This document shows, piece after piece, positions 1-8,038 of a stretch of 64,000 nt of DNA (the first letter of the stretch is position 1; each line of letters begins with the position of its first letter). A program made the translations under genes and the position numbers. The DNA comes from Amulumruptor sp947039275 (GTDB lineage: Bacteria; Bacteroidota; Bacteroidia; Bacteroidales; Muribaculaceae): the NCBI GenBank assembly GCA_947039275.1, contig CAMQYL010000001.1, forward strand, positions 124,001-188,000, given 5' to 3'. The notes beneath the pieces were generated by a model. That model worked only from the letters and a program-made list of their open reading frames with translations. It did not search any database and had not been told where the DNA came from.

Positions 1-1334
1 AGCACTTTGACCTTTTTGTCAGATGCTTCTCCGCCAAACATGAAGGCTCCGAGTATGTCGCGTATCTTAGTGCGGATATCCCCCACTGCCACCCGGTCGA
101 TGGTGTCAAATACGGTCAGCTCGCCGTCCATCAGCGAAGCCTGATTCTGTGCGAAATATCCGATCTGGACGTTATGTCCGATCTTCAGTTCGCCGGTATA
201 GGGAATTTCACGCATTATGCACTTGACCAGAGTCGACTTGCCCTCGCCGTTTTTGCCCACGAAAGCCACTTTTTCACCACGCTTGATGGTAAACGTGGCA
301 TGGTCAAACACCTGGTGGTCGCCGTAAGCTTTGCCTACATTATCGGCTATCACAGGATAATCTCCCGAACGTGGCGCGGGCGGAAAACGGAGATTGAGAC
401 GCGATTTGTCTACCTCATCCACCTCTATCCGCTCTATCTTGGCGAGCTGTTTGATGCGGCTCTGCACCTGCACACTCTTCGTGGCTTTGTAGCGGAAACG
501 CTCTATAAAGTCCTCCGTATCCTGTATCTGCTTCTGCTGATTGAGATAAGCACGCATCTGCTGCTCGATACGCTCCTTGCGAAGCTCCACGAATTTAGAG
601 TAATTGACGGAGTAATCATAGATCTTGCCCAGCGAAATCTCGATGGTGCGGTTGGTCACATTATCGATAAATGCACGGTCGTGGCTGACCAGCACCACAG
701 CCTTGGCACGATTGACCAGAAACGACTCGAGCCACTGGATAGATTCAATGTCAAGGTGGTTGGTAGGCTCGTCAAGCAGCAACACATCGGGATGTCCCAG
801 AAGCAGTTTGGCAAGCTCGATGCGCATGCGCCAACCGCCCGAAAACTCGCACGTCGGTCGCGTGAAGTCATCGCGACGAAATCCGAGACCTATCAATGTA
901 CGCTCCATCTCAGCATCATGGTTCTCGGAATTTTCGTATGTAAGCCGCTCGGTCAGAGTGGTCATGCGGTCTATGAGATCCTGATATGAGGCACTTTCAT
1001 AGTCAGTGCGTTCCGACAGTTCAGCCGTATAACGGTCAAGTTCCTGCTGCATGGCATCGATATGCGCAAATGCCTTGCGCACCTCCTGCTCCACAGTCAG
1101 AGTATCGTTGACCTGCATATGCTGCGGCAGATAGCCTACCGTTACATCCTTGGGGACTGCCACTGACCCTGACGTGGGCGACTGGATGCCGGCGATGATC
1201 TTGAGCATCGTGGATTTGCCGGCGCCGTTCTTGCCCACGAGAGCTATGCGGTCACGCGGATTGATGACGTAGTTGATATTGTCAAAAAGAGCTTTGGCAG
1301 AGAACTCCACCGAAAGGTTCTGTATGGAAATCAT
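1..1334 (-). CDS. ABC-F family ATP-binding protein (3' end cut by window)
   Basis: My translation of the minus strand from ATG at 1334 gives about 444 codons with no stop before the window edge. The first nucleotide-binding domain has a P-loop GKNGAGKST (about residue 34), signature FSGGWRMR and Walker B DEPTNHLD. A charged linker follows, then a second P-loop GKNGEGKST. The second signature and C-terminus lie outside the window. Two cassettes without membrane segments define ABC-F proteins, which act on ribosomes in translation or antibiotic protection. The subgroup (EttA, Uup or resistance type) cannot be decided from this part. A perfect -7 box lies 35 bp upstream. Confidence 0.9.
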   Translation of the reverse strand, partial: MISIQNLSVEFSAKALFDNINYVINPRDRIALVGKNGAGKSTMLKIIAGIQSPTSGSVAVPKDVTVGYLPQHMQVNDTLTVEQEVRKAFAHIDAMQQELDRYTAELSERTDYESASYQDLIDRMTTLTERLTYENSENHDAEMERTLIGLGFRRDDFTRPTCEFSGGWRMRIELAKLLLGHPDVLLLDEPTNHLDIESIQWLESFLVNRAKAVVLVSHDRAFIDNVTNRTIEISLGKIYDYSVNYSKFVELRKERIEQQMRAYLNQQKQIQDTEDFIERFRYKATKSVQVQSRIKQLAKIERIEVDEVDKSRLNLRFPPAPRSGDYPVIADNVGKAYGDHQVFDHATFTIKRGEKVAFVGKNGEGKSTLVKCIMREIPYTGELKIGHNVQIGYFAQNQASLMDGELTVFDTIDRVAVGDIRTKIRDILGAFMFGGEASDKKVKV

Positions 1335-1368
1335 ATGATGGTCGGATGACGTAAGAATAATCGGAGTG

Positions 1369-1376
1369 CAAAGTTA
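1369..1376 (-). promoter_or_regulatory. -7 promoter box for the ABC-F gene
   Basis: The minus strand reads TAACTTTG, an exact match to the Bacteroidota -7 consensus TAnnTTTG. A TTG lies about 20 bp further upstream as a possible -33 element. The box is 35 bp before the start codon. Confidence 0.6.
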
Positions 1377-1416
1377 CGGACTTTGCAGCCGTTATGCAAC
1401 CCTACAGATATAACAA

Positions 1417-1444
1417 CAGCGGAGTGCACCGTGGCACTCCGCTG
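1417..1444 (-). terminator. Hairpin between porin and ABC-F genes
   Basis: An 11-bp perfect stem (core AGCGGAGTGC / GCACTCCGCT) with a 6-nt loop lies 28 bp past the porin stop codon. The following minus-strand bases are only moderately T-rich, so it is a probable rather than strong intrinsic terminator. Confidence 0.5.
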
Positions 1445-1471
1445 GATATGGATTAAGGATGACAGTCGATA

Positions 1472-2647
1472 TCAGAATATCACCTGGAGACGAGCCTGGA
1501 TGGTGTTGACATGGCGATTGTACATAGCCGCGCTTGATGATACATTGGTGTAGCTATAGCGCAGACGAGCCAGGAAATACTTATTGAAGTAATAGTTGAA
1601 GGTGATAGAGGCATCGTTAGTGCGGCCGCCATAGATACCGGCATCAGCATATGTGGCATCGGTGTAATTGTAACCGAGTACACACTCAAGGGTCTTGGGA
1701 CCAGGAGTGGCAAGACCTGCGTCACCATGAGAATAGCCATAGTCCTTGCCGATCAATATGCCACGGAGCAATCCGTAGACACCCTGTGCCTGATAGTGCT
1801 TGAGACCACCTTTACGATTGACATTCATGTAGTAATACTGACCCTCGAAAGCGAAGCGGTTCATAGCTACGAGCCATTCGGGCGAGAGCTTGAACACGCT
1901 GCGGGCATTGCTGATGTTGGCACCGAGCATATCCACACTGCATACGCGGGTCGGGAACGTAGCAGAATATTCGAAGTATCCTTCAGAAGCCTCCGATTTG
2001 CCCTCGTCGTTTTCCACGGCAACATGGCGGGCACCCTGATACCAGAGTGACAGACCGAGCTGGGCTACCTTACCAGTGTCATGCCATGGACGGAAGACGA
2101 AACGGTTCATAGCGCCGAAACTGGTCTTGCCAAGCTCATTGGCATGCTTCTTCATGGCTTCGCCGTCAGAGAAGACGCTGACACTGGAGAAGATATTACC
2201 CTTGTCATAGACATATTCCACGCCGATGTTACGACCTGTGGCATTGAAATATGTATCGGTGATGGGGGCCTCCATCGAGGGCTTCATCGATGACGAGGTA
2301 GCAGCCTGGAGTCCGAACTGATGCACAAAATAGCCGGCACGCAGATACATGTTGTCATTGAGGTTATATTGCATGTACACGTCTTTCATGCTGAGCTTGT
2401 TGAAGCTGTAGCCTACATCGATTTTGGCAGCCCATTTGCCATAGCTTGCCTTGGCACCCATGCGGATGTCGGGCATAGCAACTCCGTCACTGAAGCCGTC
2501 TTCATTAGGCATATATACAGCCCCGTCAAGGAGCATTCGACCTGTAGGTTTGATGGAGAATTTCGGTTCATCGTCAGCGGCAAACACCGGAGACACGCTT
2601 GTTAACATTAAGGCTGACGCAGCAGCGAGAGTGATGAAATTTTTCAT
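1472..2647 (-). CDS. Outer-membrane porin, OprO/OprP (phosphate-selective) type
   Basis: A 391-aa protein with a signal peptide (MKNFITLAAASALMLTSVSP, cleaved near VFA-A) followed by alternating short beta strands rich in aromatic residues. It ends in a C-terminal Phe (QVIF), the usual outer-membrane beta-barrel end. Motifs such as YMQYNLNDNMYLRAGYF resemble the Bacteroidales porin group annotated as phosphate-selective porin O/P. It would form a passive channel. It is divergent from a secreted histidine phosphatase, which would release phosphate, so a shared role in phosphate supply is likely but inferred. Substrate selectivity cannot be read from sequence. Confidence 0.75.
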   Translation of the reverse strand: MKNFITLAAASALMLTSVSPVFAADDEPKFSIKPTGRMLLDGAVYMPNEDGFSDGVAMPDIRMGAKASYGKWAAKIDVGYSFNKLSMKDVYMQYNLNDNMYLRAGYFVHQFGLQAATSSSMKPSMEAPITDTYFNATGRNIGVEYVYDKGNIFSSVSVFSDGEAMKKHANELGKTSFGAMNRFVFRPWHDTGKVAQLGLSLWYQGARHVAVENDEGKSEASEGYFEYSATFPTRVCSVDMLGANISNARSVFKLSPEWLVAMNRFAFEGQYYYMNVNRKGGLKHYQAQGVYGLLRGILIGKDYGYSHGDAGLATPGPKTLECVLGYNYTDATYADAGIYGGRTNDASITFNYYFNKYFLARLRYSYTNVSSSAAMYNRHVNTIQARLQVIF

Positions 2648-2749
2648 ACCTTTGGGATGTTTGGGGATGTGAAAAATGGAAGTTTTTTTGTTAGGGGAGA
2701 AACGTGGATGTCAAAGACTGCAAATGTCTGCGGCATGAGAAACACGGCA

Positions 2750-2757
2750 CAAAGATA
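2750..2757 (-). promoter_or_regulatory. -7 promoter box for the porin gene
   Basis: The minus strand reads TATCTTTG, an exact TAnnTTTG match, with TTTG 17 bp further upstream. This predicts a 5' leader of about 95 nt. Apart from this box and the one at 3018, I see nothing notable in the 2648-3060 gap. Confidence 0.6.
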
Positions 2758-3017
2758 CATGTATTTTTCATAGCCAAAGGCATCGTGCTTTAACATTTTA
2801 ATTAATGTTTCAGTGTTCAATTTCCAAGGTATGGAGGCCTTGATGCTTATTTTCGGAGTAATAACATCACGACTTGAAAAATAGTTTATACAAACATGAA
2901 AATTTGTGAATAAACATTATCCTGCATCTGTGTCAGAACATTTTTAGCCAACAATCGTTAATACTACAAAATGATAAGGCATGACCTTACCGATGCTTAT
3001 TTTCTTCAAGTGACCTT

Positions 3018-3025
3018 TAACTTTA
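3018..3025 (+). promoter_or_regulatory. Likely -7 box for the phosphatase gene
   Basis: TAACTTTA differs from TAnnTTTG by one base. It lies 36 bp before the ATG at 3061 and downstream of an alternative in-frame start at 2971. This supports 3061 as the true start. Confidence 0.4.
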
Positions 3026-3060
3026 CAACTCTATCTAATCCACCAAAAACTACCGACACA

Positions 3061-4356
3061 ATGAAACGACTGTTTTCCGTAGCAATGCTGCTGACATTGC
3101 TTGCTCTGCCTCTTACAGGCCTCGCCCAAGCACAGAGAAGCCAGGAATTCAAGGATAAATATAAGCTCAAAGAAGCCGTGGTGCTCAGCCGCCACAACAT
3201 CCGCTCGCCGCTTAGCGACAGCAAGAGCGACCTCGGACGCATGACACCCCACCAGTGGACCAAGTGGAGCGCAGGCAAGAGCGAGCTGACCAGCCGCGGC
3301 GGCGCACTGGAGACCATGATGGGACAGTATTTCCGCAAATGGCTCGTCGATGCCGGCATGTTCCCCGAGAACTACGTCCCCACTGCCGACGACCTCAATG
3401 TAATCGCCAACTCGATGCAACGCTGCATCGCCACGGCTCAATACTTCACATCGGGATTCATGCCCGTTGGCGGAGTTACCGTCAACCACCGCTACACTCC
3501 GTCAAAGATGGATCCCCTCTTCAATCCTCAGTTGACCAAGGTGACACCTGAATTTGTCGCCACTGCCATGGAGCAGATCAATGCTATGGGCGGAAAGAAA
3601 GGCATAGTAGGTGTCAATGAAGCCATCGCACCCAACTACGCTCTGATTCAGGAGGTACTTGACGTGCCCAACTCTCCCATGGCAAAGGAAAACGATCCCA
3701 AGCTCAAGGATTTCAAGAACTACAACACCGAAATCGTGCTTGAGAAATGGGCAGAGCCCTCCATGAAGAAAGGTTCCGCGCTCAAAGACCTCAATGCAGC
3801 CAGCGATGCATTCATCCTCCAGTATTACGAGGAGCCCGACTCCATCAAGGCAGGCTTCGGCAAGAACCTCTCTCGCGAAGACTGGGCAAAAATCGCACAG
3901 ATCAAGGACACCTATCAGGATATGCTCTTCACAGCTCCCATCGTGGCTGCCAACGTTGCCAATCCGCTCATCCAGTACATGTATGACGAATTGCGCTCGC
4001 CCGACCGCAAGTTTACATTCCTCGTAGGCCACGACTCCAATCTGTCAAGCGTGCTGACCGCTCTCGGAGTGGAAGAATATGAGCTGCCCAACGCCATAGA
4101 GCGCAAAACCCCTATCGGCTCTAAGCTCGTCATCGAGAAATTCGTCGGTCCTGACGGCAAGGAATACGCCGACCTCAACCTCGTGTATCAGTCAATCGAC
4201 CAGCTCCGCAACATGGAACTCCTCAGCCTCGAGAATCCCCCCATGGTCTACCCCATCAGCCTCAAAGGTCTGAAGAAAAACGCCGACGGGCTCTATAATC
4301 TCGCCGACCTCGAGAACCGCTTCGAAGAAGCCCTCGCCGCCTACGACGCCATCTGA
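3061..4356 (+). CDS. Secreted histidine-type acid phosphatase (phytase/inositol-phosphate phosphatase-like)
   Basis: A 431-aa protein starting at a signal peptide (MKRLFSVAMLLTLLALPLTG, cleaved after LAQA). The branch-2 histidine phosphatase motif appears as SRHNIRSPL (residues about 40-48), where Asn replaces the usual Gly of RHGxRxP. The proton-donor motif is GHDSN, about residues 322-326. The nucleophile His and both Arg residues are kept. Such enzymes hydrolyse phosphomonoesters, often phytate or sugar phosphates, in the periplasm or outside the cell. The in-frame ATG at 2971 would add 30 residues ahead of the signal peptide and was rejected. The exact substrate is unknown. Confidence 0.82.
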   Translation: MKRLFSVAMLLTLLALPLTGLAQAQRSQEFKDKYKLKEAVVLSRHNIRSPLSDSKSDLGRMTPHQWTKWSAGKSELTSRGGALETMMGQYFRKWLVDAGMFPENYVPTADDLNVIANSMQRCIATAQYFTSGFMPVGGVTVNHRYTPSKMDPLFNPQLTKVTPEFVATAMEQINAMGGKKGIVGVNEAIAPNYALIQEVLDVPNSPMAKENDPKLKDFKNYNTEIVLEKWAEPSMKKGSALKDLNAASDAFILQYYEEPDSIKAGFGKNLSREDWAKIAQIKDTYQDMLFTAPIVAANVANPLIQYMYDELRSPDRKFTFLVGHDSNLSSVLTALGVEEYELPNAIERKTPIGSKLVIEKFVGPDGKEYADLNLVYQSIDQLRNMELLSLENPPMVYPISLKGLKKNADGLYNLADLENRFEEALAAYDAI

Positions 4357-4381
4357 TATCGTACCTTATATACATACATTC

Positions 4382-4424
4382 CCGTGCCTGTCAGCCTCAG
4401 TGGCGGCAGGCACGGACTGTTTTA
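4382..4424 (+). terminator. Intrinsic terminator after phosphatase
   Basis: A 9-bp perfect stem (CCGTGCCTG / CAGGCACGG) with an inner GCC/GGC pair is followed by GACTGTTTTAT. It lies 26 bp after the phosphatase stop codon. Confidence 0.75.
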
Positions 4425-4528
4425 TATCATATACTCAAAAACTATCCTATATGGATGGTTGTTATCCATAATGTAAAACCTGAAAGTGAAGCTCCGGTTT
4501 CCGAAACTGATTAATCTGCGTCCTGAAC

Positions 4529-4786
4529 ATGAAAATATATCACTCTATGGCGATAGCCTCAGTAGTGTCAGTGGCGGCAATAGCGTTTTCGCTCACTCCG
4601 ACTGCCACTGGCGAAGACACACCCTCATCAACGTCAAACGACGAGTACGCGGCGATATTGCCACAAACGTGCAGTATATGTGACGGCAGAGGCGCAGTGA
4701 CGGTATTGTCAGACAGCGCGGAGGTCTCCTACCAGTGTGCCGCATGCAGAGGATACGGCAAAATCACAACGTATCCTGAGTATTGA
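4529..4786 (+). CDS. Small secreted protein with two CxxCxGxG zinc-finger motifs
   Basis: An 85-aa protein. The N-terminus MKIYHSMAIASVVSVAAIAF is a signal peptide or membrane anchor. The remainder carries CSICDGRG and CAACRGYG, the paired CxxCxGxG motifs of the DnaJ cysteine-rich domain, here enough for a single zinc site. No J domain is present. Stand-alone DnaJ-type zinc hairpins are common in Bacteroidales, but their role is unclear. An overlapping reading frame at 4486-4683 has no recognisable features and was set aside. Confidence 0.65.
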   Translation: MKIYHSMAIASVVSVAAIAFSLTPTATGEDTPSSTSNDEYAAILPQTCSICDGRGAVTVLSDSAEVSYQCAACRGYGKITTYPEY

Positions 4787-4799
4787 TAGTCTTTGCCTA

Positions 4800-4896
4800 C
4801 TTGTAGGGACATGCCATGGCATGTCTGAAAATGCAGTCTGGCAGCGGAGTAAATGATTGGGATATCGGCTGACATGCCATGGCATGTCCCTACAAG
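4800..4896. repeat. Palindromic repeat pair (REP/MITE-like), copy 1
   Basis: A 97-bp unit with perfect 26-bp terminal inverted repeats (4800-4825 and 4871-4896). Each arm holds the 18-bp palindrome GACATGCCATGGCATGTC next to CTTGTAGG. It encodes nothing recognisable. Confidence 0.85.
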
Positions 4897-4979
4897 TGAG
4901 GTTACACAACCTTGCAAAACCTTAAAACGGCATAGAGTACTGCTGATATTTTCGCATGATAGAGCAGTGGGATTGAGGG

Positions 4980-5005
4980 TAATTTTGTGACATAATCACA
5001 AAATT
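4980..5005 (+). promoter_or_regulatory. Promoter -7 box overlapped by a perfect inverted repeat
   Basis: TAATTTTG at 4980-4987 fits the -7 consensus. It sits inside a perfect 10-bp inverted repeat, AATTTTGTGA at 4981-4990 and its complement at 4996-5005, with a 5-nt spacer. The gene at 5018 starts 12 bp later. This is a textbook operator placement; the regulator is unknown. Confidence 0.55.
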
Positions 5006-5017
5006 AAAGTCCATCAT

Positions 5018-5536
5018 ATGACCACAAAATCAAGCCATAGCGTCCGGAAAGAGAAGTGGAATCGCCCTGTATCACGTAAATTTTATGAAGCCATCATAAA
5101 GCAGATACACACCGTCGCATCACTGAGCGATGACATCAATGCCGACAATGTGATACGCTGTCTTGACGATTACCTGACCAACCGCACCGCCACTGCCGAC
5201 TTCACCGAAACCGAGACAGTCGTATTCACCATCCTGCAGCCTCTGATAGACCAGGCTATGCGCCGTTCGGAGCGGGCGCGCCAAGCCGCTGCGCGCCGAC
5301 GCCAATGCTGCAAGCCTGGTGAAACTAATCAAGCCACATCGCTTACCGCCGAGTCTATCATGACAGATATGCCACTGCCATCCACTCGTGAAGAAAAACG
5401 GATAATACGCCGTGAAGCCACCCTGCTCCGACGCCAGCAAAAACACCTCAAACGCCTACGCAACCGCCAGCCAAAGGCAAAGACAGAGAAGCCGAATCCA
5501 AAATTGCCCAATCCTGATAAACCGTCAGGTCTGTAG
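5018..5536 (+). CDS. Basic hypothetical protein, DUF6291-like pattern
   Basis: A 172-aa, strongly basic protein. The middle (FTETETVVFTILQPLIDQAMRR) recalls DUF6291-type phage-associated proteins, in which a helical repeat precedes Arg-rich residues. The C-terminal half is Arg/Lys/Gln-rich and ends in a Pro/Lys tail, suggesting nucleic-acid binding or disorder. The TAG stop (5534-5536) lies inside the palindromic repeat starting at 5532, so the repeat may have set the present C-terminus. The gene is bracketed by two copies of that repeat family. No function is assigned. Confidence 0.55.
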   Translation: MTTKSSHSVRKEKWNRPVSRKFYEAIIKQIHTVASLSDDINADNVIRCLDDYLTNRTATADFTETETVVFTILQPLIDQAMRRSERARQAAARRRQCCKPGETNQATSLTAESIMTDMPLPSTREEKRIIRREATLLRRQQKHLKRLRNRQPKAKTEKPNPKLPNPDKPSGL

Positions 5537-5619
5537 GGACATGCCGTGGCATGTCCGCTCTCTGCAACATTCGCAAACGTAAAACCTGACTGGCGGACAT
5601 GCCGTGGCATGTCCCTACA
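5532..5619. repeat. Palindromic repeat pair (REP/MITE-like), copy 2
   Basis: An 88-bp unit with 27-bp terminal inverted repeats (5532-5558 and 5593-5619) that mismatch only at the two central bases of the core. It is the same family as the 4800 unit (TGTAGGGACATGCC outer part). The stop codon of the upstream gene is inside it. Confidence 0.85.
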
Positions 5620-5671
5620 AAGCTTGTACGAAATCTTGTATCTGCAATTTACTCCACCTCTCAATGGCAGA

Positions 5672-6481
5672 TCAGTCGAACTGTTTGCGGTGGAAGATGA
5701 AGTTGCGACCGAGGTATTTTTCGCGGACTATGGGGTTGGAGGCGAGTTCTTCGCTGGTGCCTTTGAAGAGGATTTTGCCCTCGAAGAGGAGGTAGGCGCG
5801 GTCGGTGATGCTGAGGGTCTCAGGAGCGTTGTGGTCAGTGATGAGGATGCCGATGTTCTTCTCCTTGAGTTTGTAGACCACCGACTGGATATCCTCGACG
5901 GCTATGGGGTCGACTCCGGCAAAAGGCTCGTCGAGCATGATGAATTTGGGGTTGATGGCAAGGCAGCGGGCTATCTCCGTGCGGCGGCGTTCGCCACCTG
6001 ACAGCTGGTCGCCGAGATTCTTGCGCACCTTCTGCAGCGAAAACTCCTCAATCAGCGACTCTAACTTCTCTCGCTGGTATTCCTTTGAGGTGTTGGTCAT
6101 CTCGAGCACCGAAAGGATGTTGTCCTCAACCGACAGCTTGCGGAACACCGACGGCTCCTGGGCGAGATACCCGATGCCGTTCTGCGCTCGGCGATATACG
6201 GGATATTTGGTAATGTCGAGGTCGTTGAGGAAGATACGCCCTTCGTTGGGGGTGATAAGTCCCACGGTCATGTAGAATGTCGTGGTCTTGCCGGCTCCGT
6301 TGGGACCAAGCAGCCCCACGATTTCGCCCTGTGTGACATCTATGGAGACATGGTTAGCCACGATGCGGTTGCCATATTTCTTGACGAGATTGTCGGTGCG
6401 CAGCACCATCTTGTCATCAGTTGACGCATGCTCCTGAGATGCCGCAGCTACGGCGGCATTATCTTCCTGCTGTTCTATCAT
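5672..6481 (-). CDS. lptB: LPS export ABC transporter ATPase LptB
   Basis: A 269-aa ABC ATPase. Walker A is GPNGAGKTTT (about residue 59), the signature is LSGGERRRTEIARC and Walker B is FIMLDEPFAGVDP. GERRRTEIARC and ITDHNAPETLSITDRAYLL are characteristic of LptB, the cytoplasmic engine of the LptB2FGC complex that extracts lipopolysaccharide from the inner membrane. An extra acidic N-terminal stretch of about 25 residues precedes the domain. It overlaps udk by 4 bp and is probably co-transcribed with it. LptF/G are not in this window. Confidence 0.93.
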   Translation of the reverse strand: MIEQQEDNAAVAAASQEHASTDDKMVLRTDNLVKKYGNRIVANHVSIDVTQGEIVGLLGPNGAGKTTTFYMTVGLITPNEGRIFLNDLDITKYPVYRRAQNGIGYLAQEPSVFRKLSVEDNILSVLEMTNTSKEYQREKLESLIEEFSLQKVRKNLGDQLSGGERRRTEIARCLAINPKFIMLDEPFAGVDPIAVEDIQSVVYKLKEKNIGILITDHNAPETLSITDRAYLLFEGKILFKGTSEELASNPIVREKYLGRNFIFHRKQFD

Positions 6482-7089
6482 TTTCTCAATCGTGATTCTA
6501 TATAGTCAGTGAGCAGATTGACTGCCACAATGTTGTTTCCTCCCTGAGGTACTATGAGGTCGGCTTTCTTCTTTGACGGCTCTATATACATGTTGTGCAT
6601 GGGCTTGAGCACCTCCTGATAGCGGTTTATGACCATCATGGGTGTGCGTCCGCGCTCCACGCAGTCACGTGTGATGACGCGGATAAGACGGTCATCGGCA
6701 TCCGCATCGACAAACACCTTAACGTCCATCATGTCACATAGCTCAGGCTGGGTGAGCACCAGGATGCCCTCGACAAGCACCACGTCACGAGGCTCCAGGG
6801 TGATGGTCTCTTTCTGCCGTGTACATGTCAGATAACTATAGGTGGGCATCTCGATAGTCTGGCCGTCACGCAGCGCCTTGATCTGGTCAACCAGCAGCGA
6901 CCACTCTATGGCAGCCGGCTCGTCAAAGTTGATTTTCTGTCGGTCTTCGGGCGGCACATGGCTTGAATCTTTATAATAGTTGTCCTGTGAAATGACAGCC
7001 ACTTCGCCCTGAGGAAGAGCTGAAATAATCTTGTTGACCACTGTGGTCTTACCAGAGCCTGTGCCTCCGGCTATGCCTATGACTAACAT
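6478..7089 (-). CDS. udk: Uridine kinase
   Basis: A 203-aa P-loop kinase. GIAGGTGSGKTTVVNKI at the N-terminus is the nucleotide loop, and ISQDNYYKD, NFDEPAAIEW and VFVDADADDRLIRVITRD are hallmark uridine kinase segments. It phosphorylates uridine and cytidine to UMP and CMP for pyrimidine salvage. Its length fits the family. It is the first gene of a two-gene unit with lptB; the functional link between them is not obvious. Confidence 0.93.
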   Translation of the reverse strand: MLVIGIAGGTGSGKTTVVNKIISALPQGEVAVISQDNYYKDSSHVPPEDRQKINFDEPAAIEWSLLVDQIKALRDGQTIEMPTYSYLTCTRQKETITLEPRDVVLVEGILVLTQPELCDMMDVKVFVDADADDRLIRVITRDCVERGRTPMMVINRYQEVLKPMHNMYIEPSKKKADLIVPQGGNNIVAVNLLTDYIESRLRK

Positions 7090-7181
7090 GGTGTAATCTG
7101 ACTTGGGGAAATATGGACGGTTGGGAAAAAGATGTTAAGGTAACAGAGCTGCCTGTTGCGCCTTTTGGACGCATATATTGG

Positions 7182-7189
7182 CAAAGTTA
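7182..7189 (-). promoter_or_regulatory. -7 promoter box for udk-lptB
   Basis: The minus strand reads TAACTTTG, an exact consensus match, about 93 bp before the udk start codon. It is back to back with the mlaE promoter 45 bp away. Confidence 0.6.
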
Positions 7190-7234
7190 GCCATTAAATT
7201 TTATAATTCAAGTGAGAGATGGCGATTTTTTCAG

Positions 7235-7242
7235 TAACTTTG
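7235..7242 (+). promoter_or_regulatory. -7 promoter box for mlaE-mlaF
   Basis: TAACTTTG is an exact match to TAnnTTTG, 46 bp before the mlaE ATG. Confidence 0.6.
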
Positions 7243-7288
7243 CGACGGTCAATAAGCCACCTATATATATTTATCAATATACTGACAG

Positions 7289-8038
7289 ATGATTTTCACA
7301 AAATCCATAGCCAATTTCGGCAAATACTGCCTGTTCATGCGGCGGGTATTCAGCGTGCCCGACAAGTGGAGGGTATTTTTCTCCCGGACGGTTTTCGAGA
7401 TACAGAAATTAGGAGTGGATTCCATACCGTTGGTCATCATCATCGCCCTCTTTATCGGAGCGGTGATCACCATACAGATGCAGCTCAACTTCTCCTCCCC
7501 TCTCGTACCGAGCTATTCGACAGGACTTGCCACACGCGAGATAGTGCTGCTGGAGTTTTCCAACTCCATATTGTGCCTTATCCTTGCAGGCAAGGTGGGC
7601 AGTAACATAGCATCGGAGATAGGCACCATGAGAGTTACCGAGCAGATTGACGCTCTGGAAATCATGGGCATCAATTCGTGTAATTTCCTCGTGCTGCCCA
7701 AAGTGGTAGGCTTCCTGTTTTTCATGCCTGTGCTTGTCGTGTTCTGTATCTTCACGACGATGCTCGGCGGCTACCTGATCGCCGCGGTCACCGGCATCAT
7801 CTCCGTATCTAAATACATCTACGGCATACAGACCCAGTTTCAGGAATGGTATGTGTGGTACGGACTGATAAAGTCGCTGTTTTTCTCGGTGGTCATCACC
7901 TCCGTGGCGAGCTACTGCGGCTACTATGTCAAGGGCGGTGCCCTTGAAGTAGGCAAAGCCAGCACCAACGCCGTAGTGACAAGCAGCATCATGATACTGC
8001 TTCTCGATGTAATACTCACCAAACTCCTGCTCCAATGA
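7289..8038 (+). CDS. mlaE: MlaE family lipid-transport ABC permease
   Basis: A 249-aa membrane protein with about five hydrophobic segments (for example IPLVIIIALFIGAVITIQM and FLFFMPVLVVFCIFTTMLGG). The conserved MlaE core GKVGSNIASEIGTMRVTEQIDALEIMGI is present. It is the permease of the phospholipid transporter that maintains outer-membrane lipid asymmetry. It overlaps mlaF by 4 bp. No MlaD-type substrate-binding gene follows here, so that subunit must be encoded elsewhere. Confidence 0.9.
   Translation: MIFTKSIANFGKYCLFMRRVFSVPDKWRVFFSRTVFEIQKLGVDSIPLVIIIALFIGAVITIQMQLNFSSPLVPSYSTGLATREIVLLEFSNSILCLILAGKVGSNIASEIGTMRVTEQIDALEIMGINSCNFLVLPKVVGFLFFMPVLVVFCIFTTMLGGYLIAAVTGIISVSKYIYGIQTQFQEWYVWYGLIKSLFFSVVITSVASYCGYYVKGGALEVGKASTNAVVTSSIMILLLDVILTKLLLQ

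Noticed and set aside
2971..3060. In-frame upstream start of the phosphatase
   Set aside because: The added 30 residues precede a complete signal peptide, and the promoter-like box at 3018 lies inside them.
4709..4917. Short minus-strand frames in the first palindromic repeat
   Set aside because: Both are read through the palindromic repeat and have no coding features.
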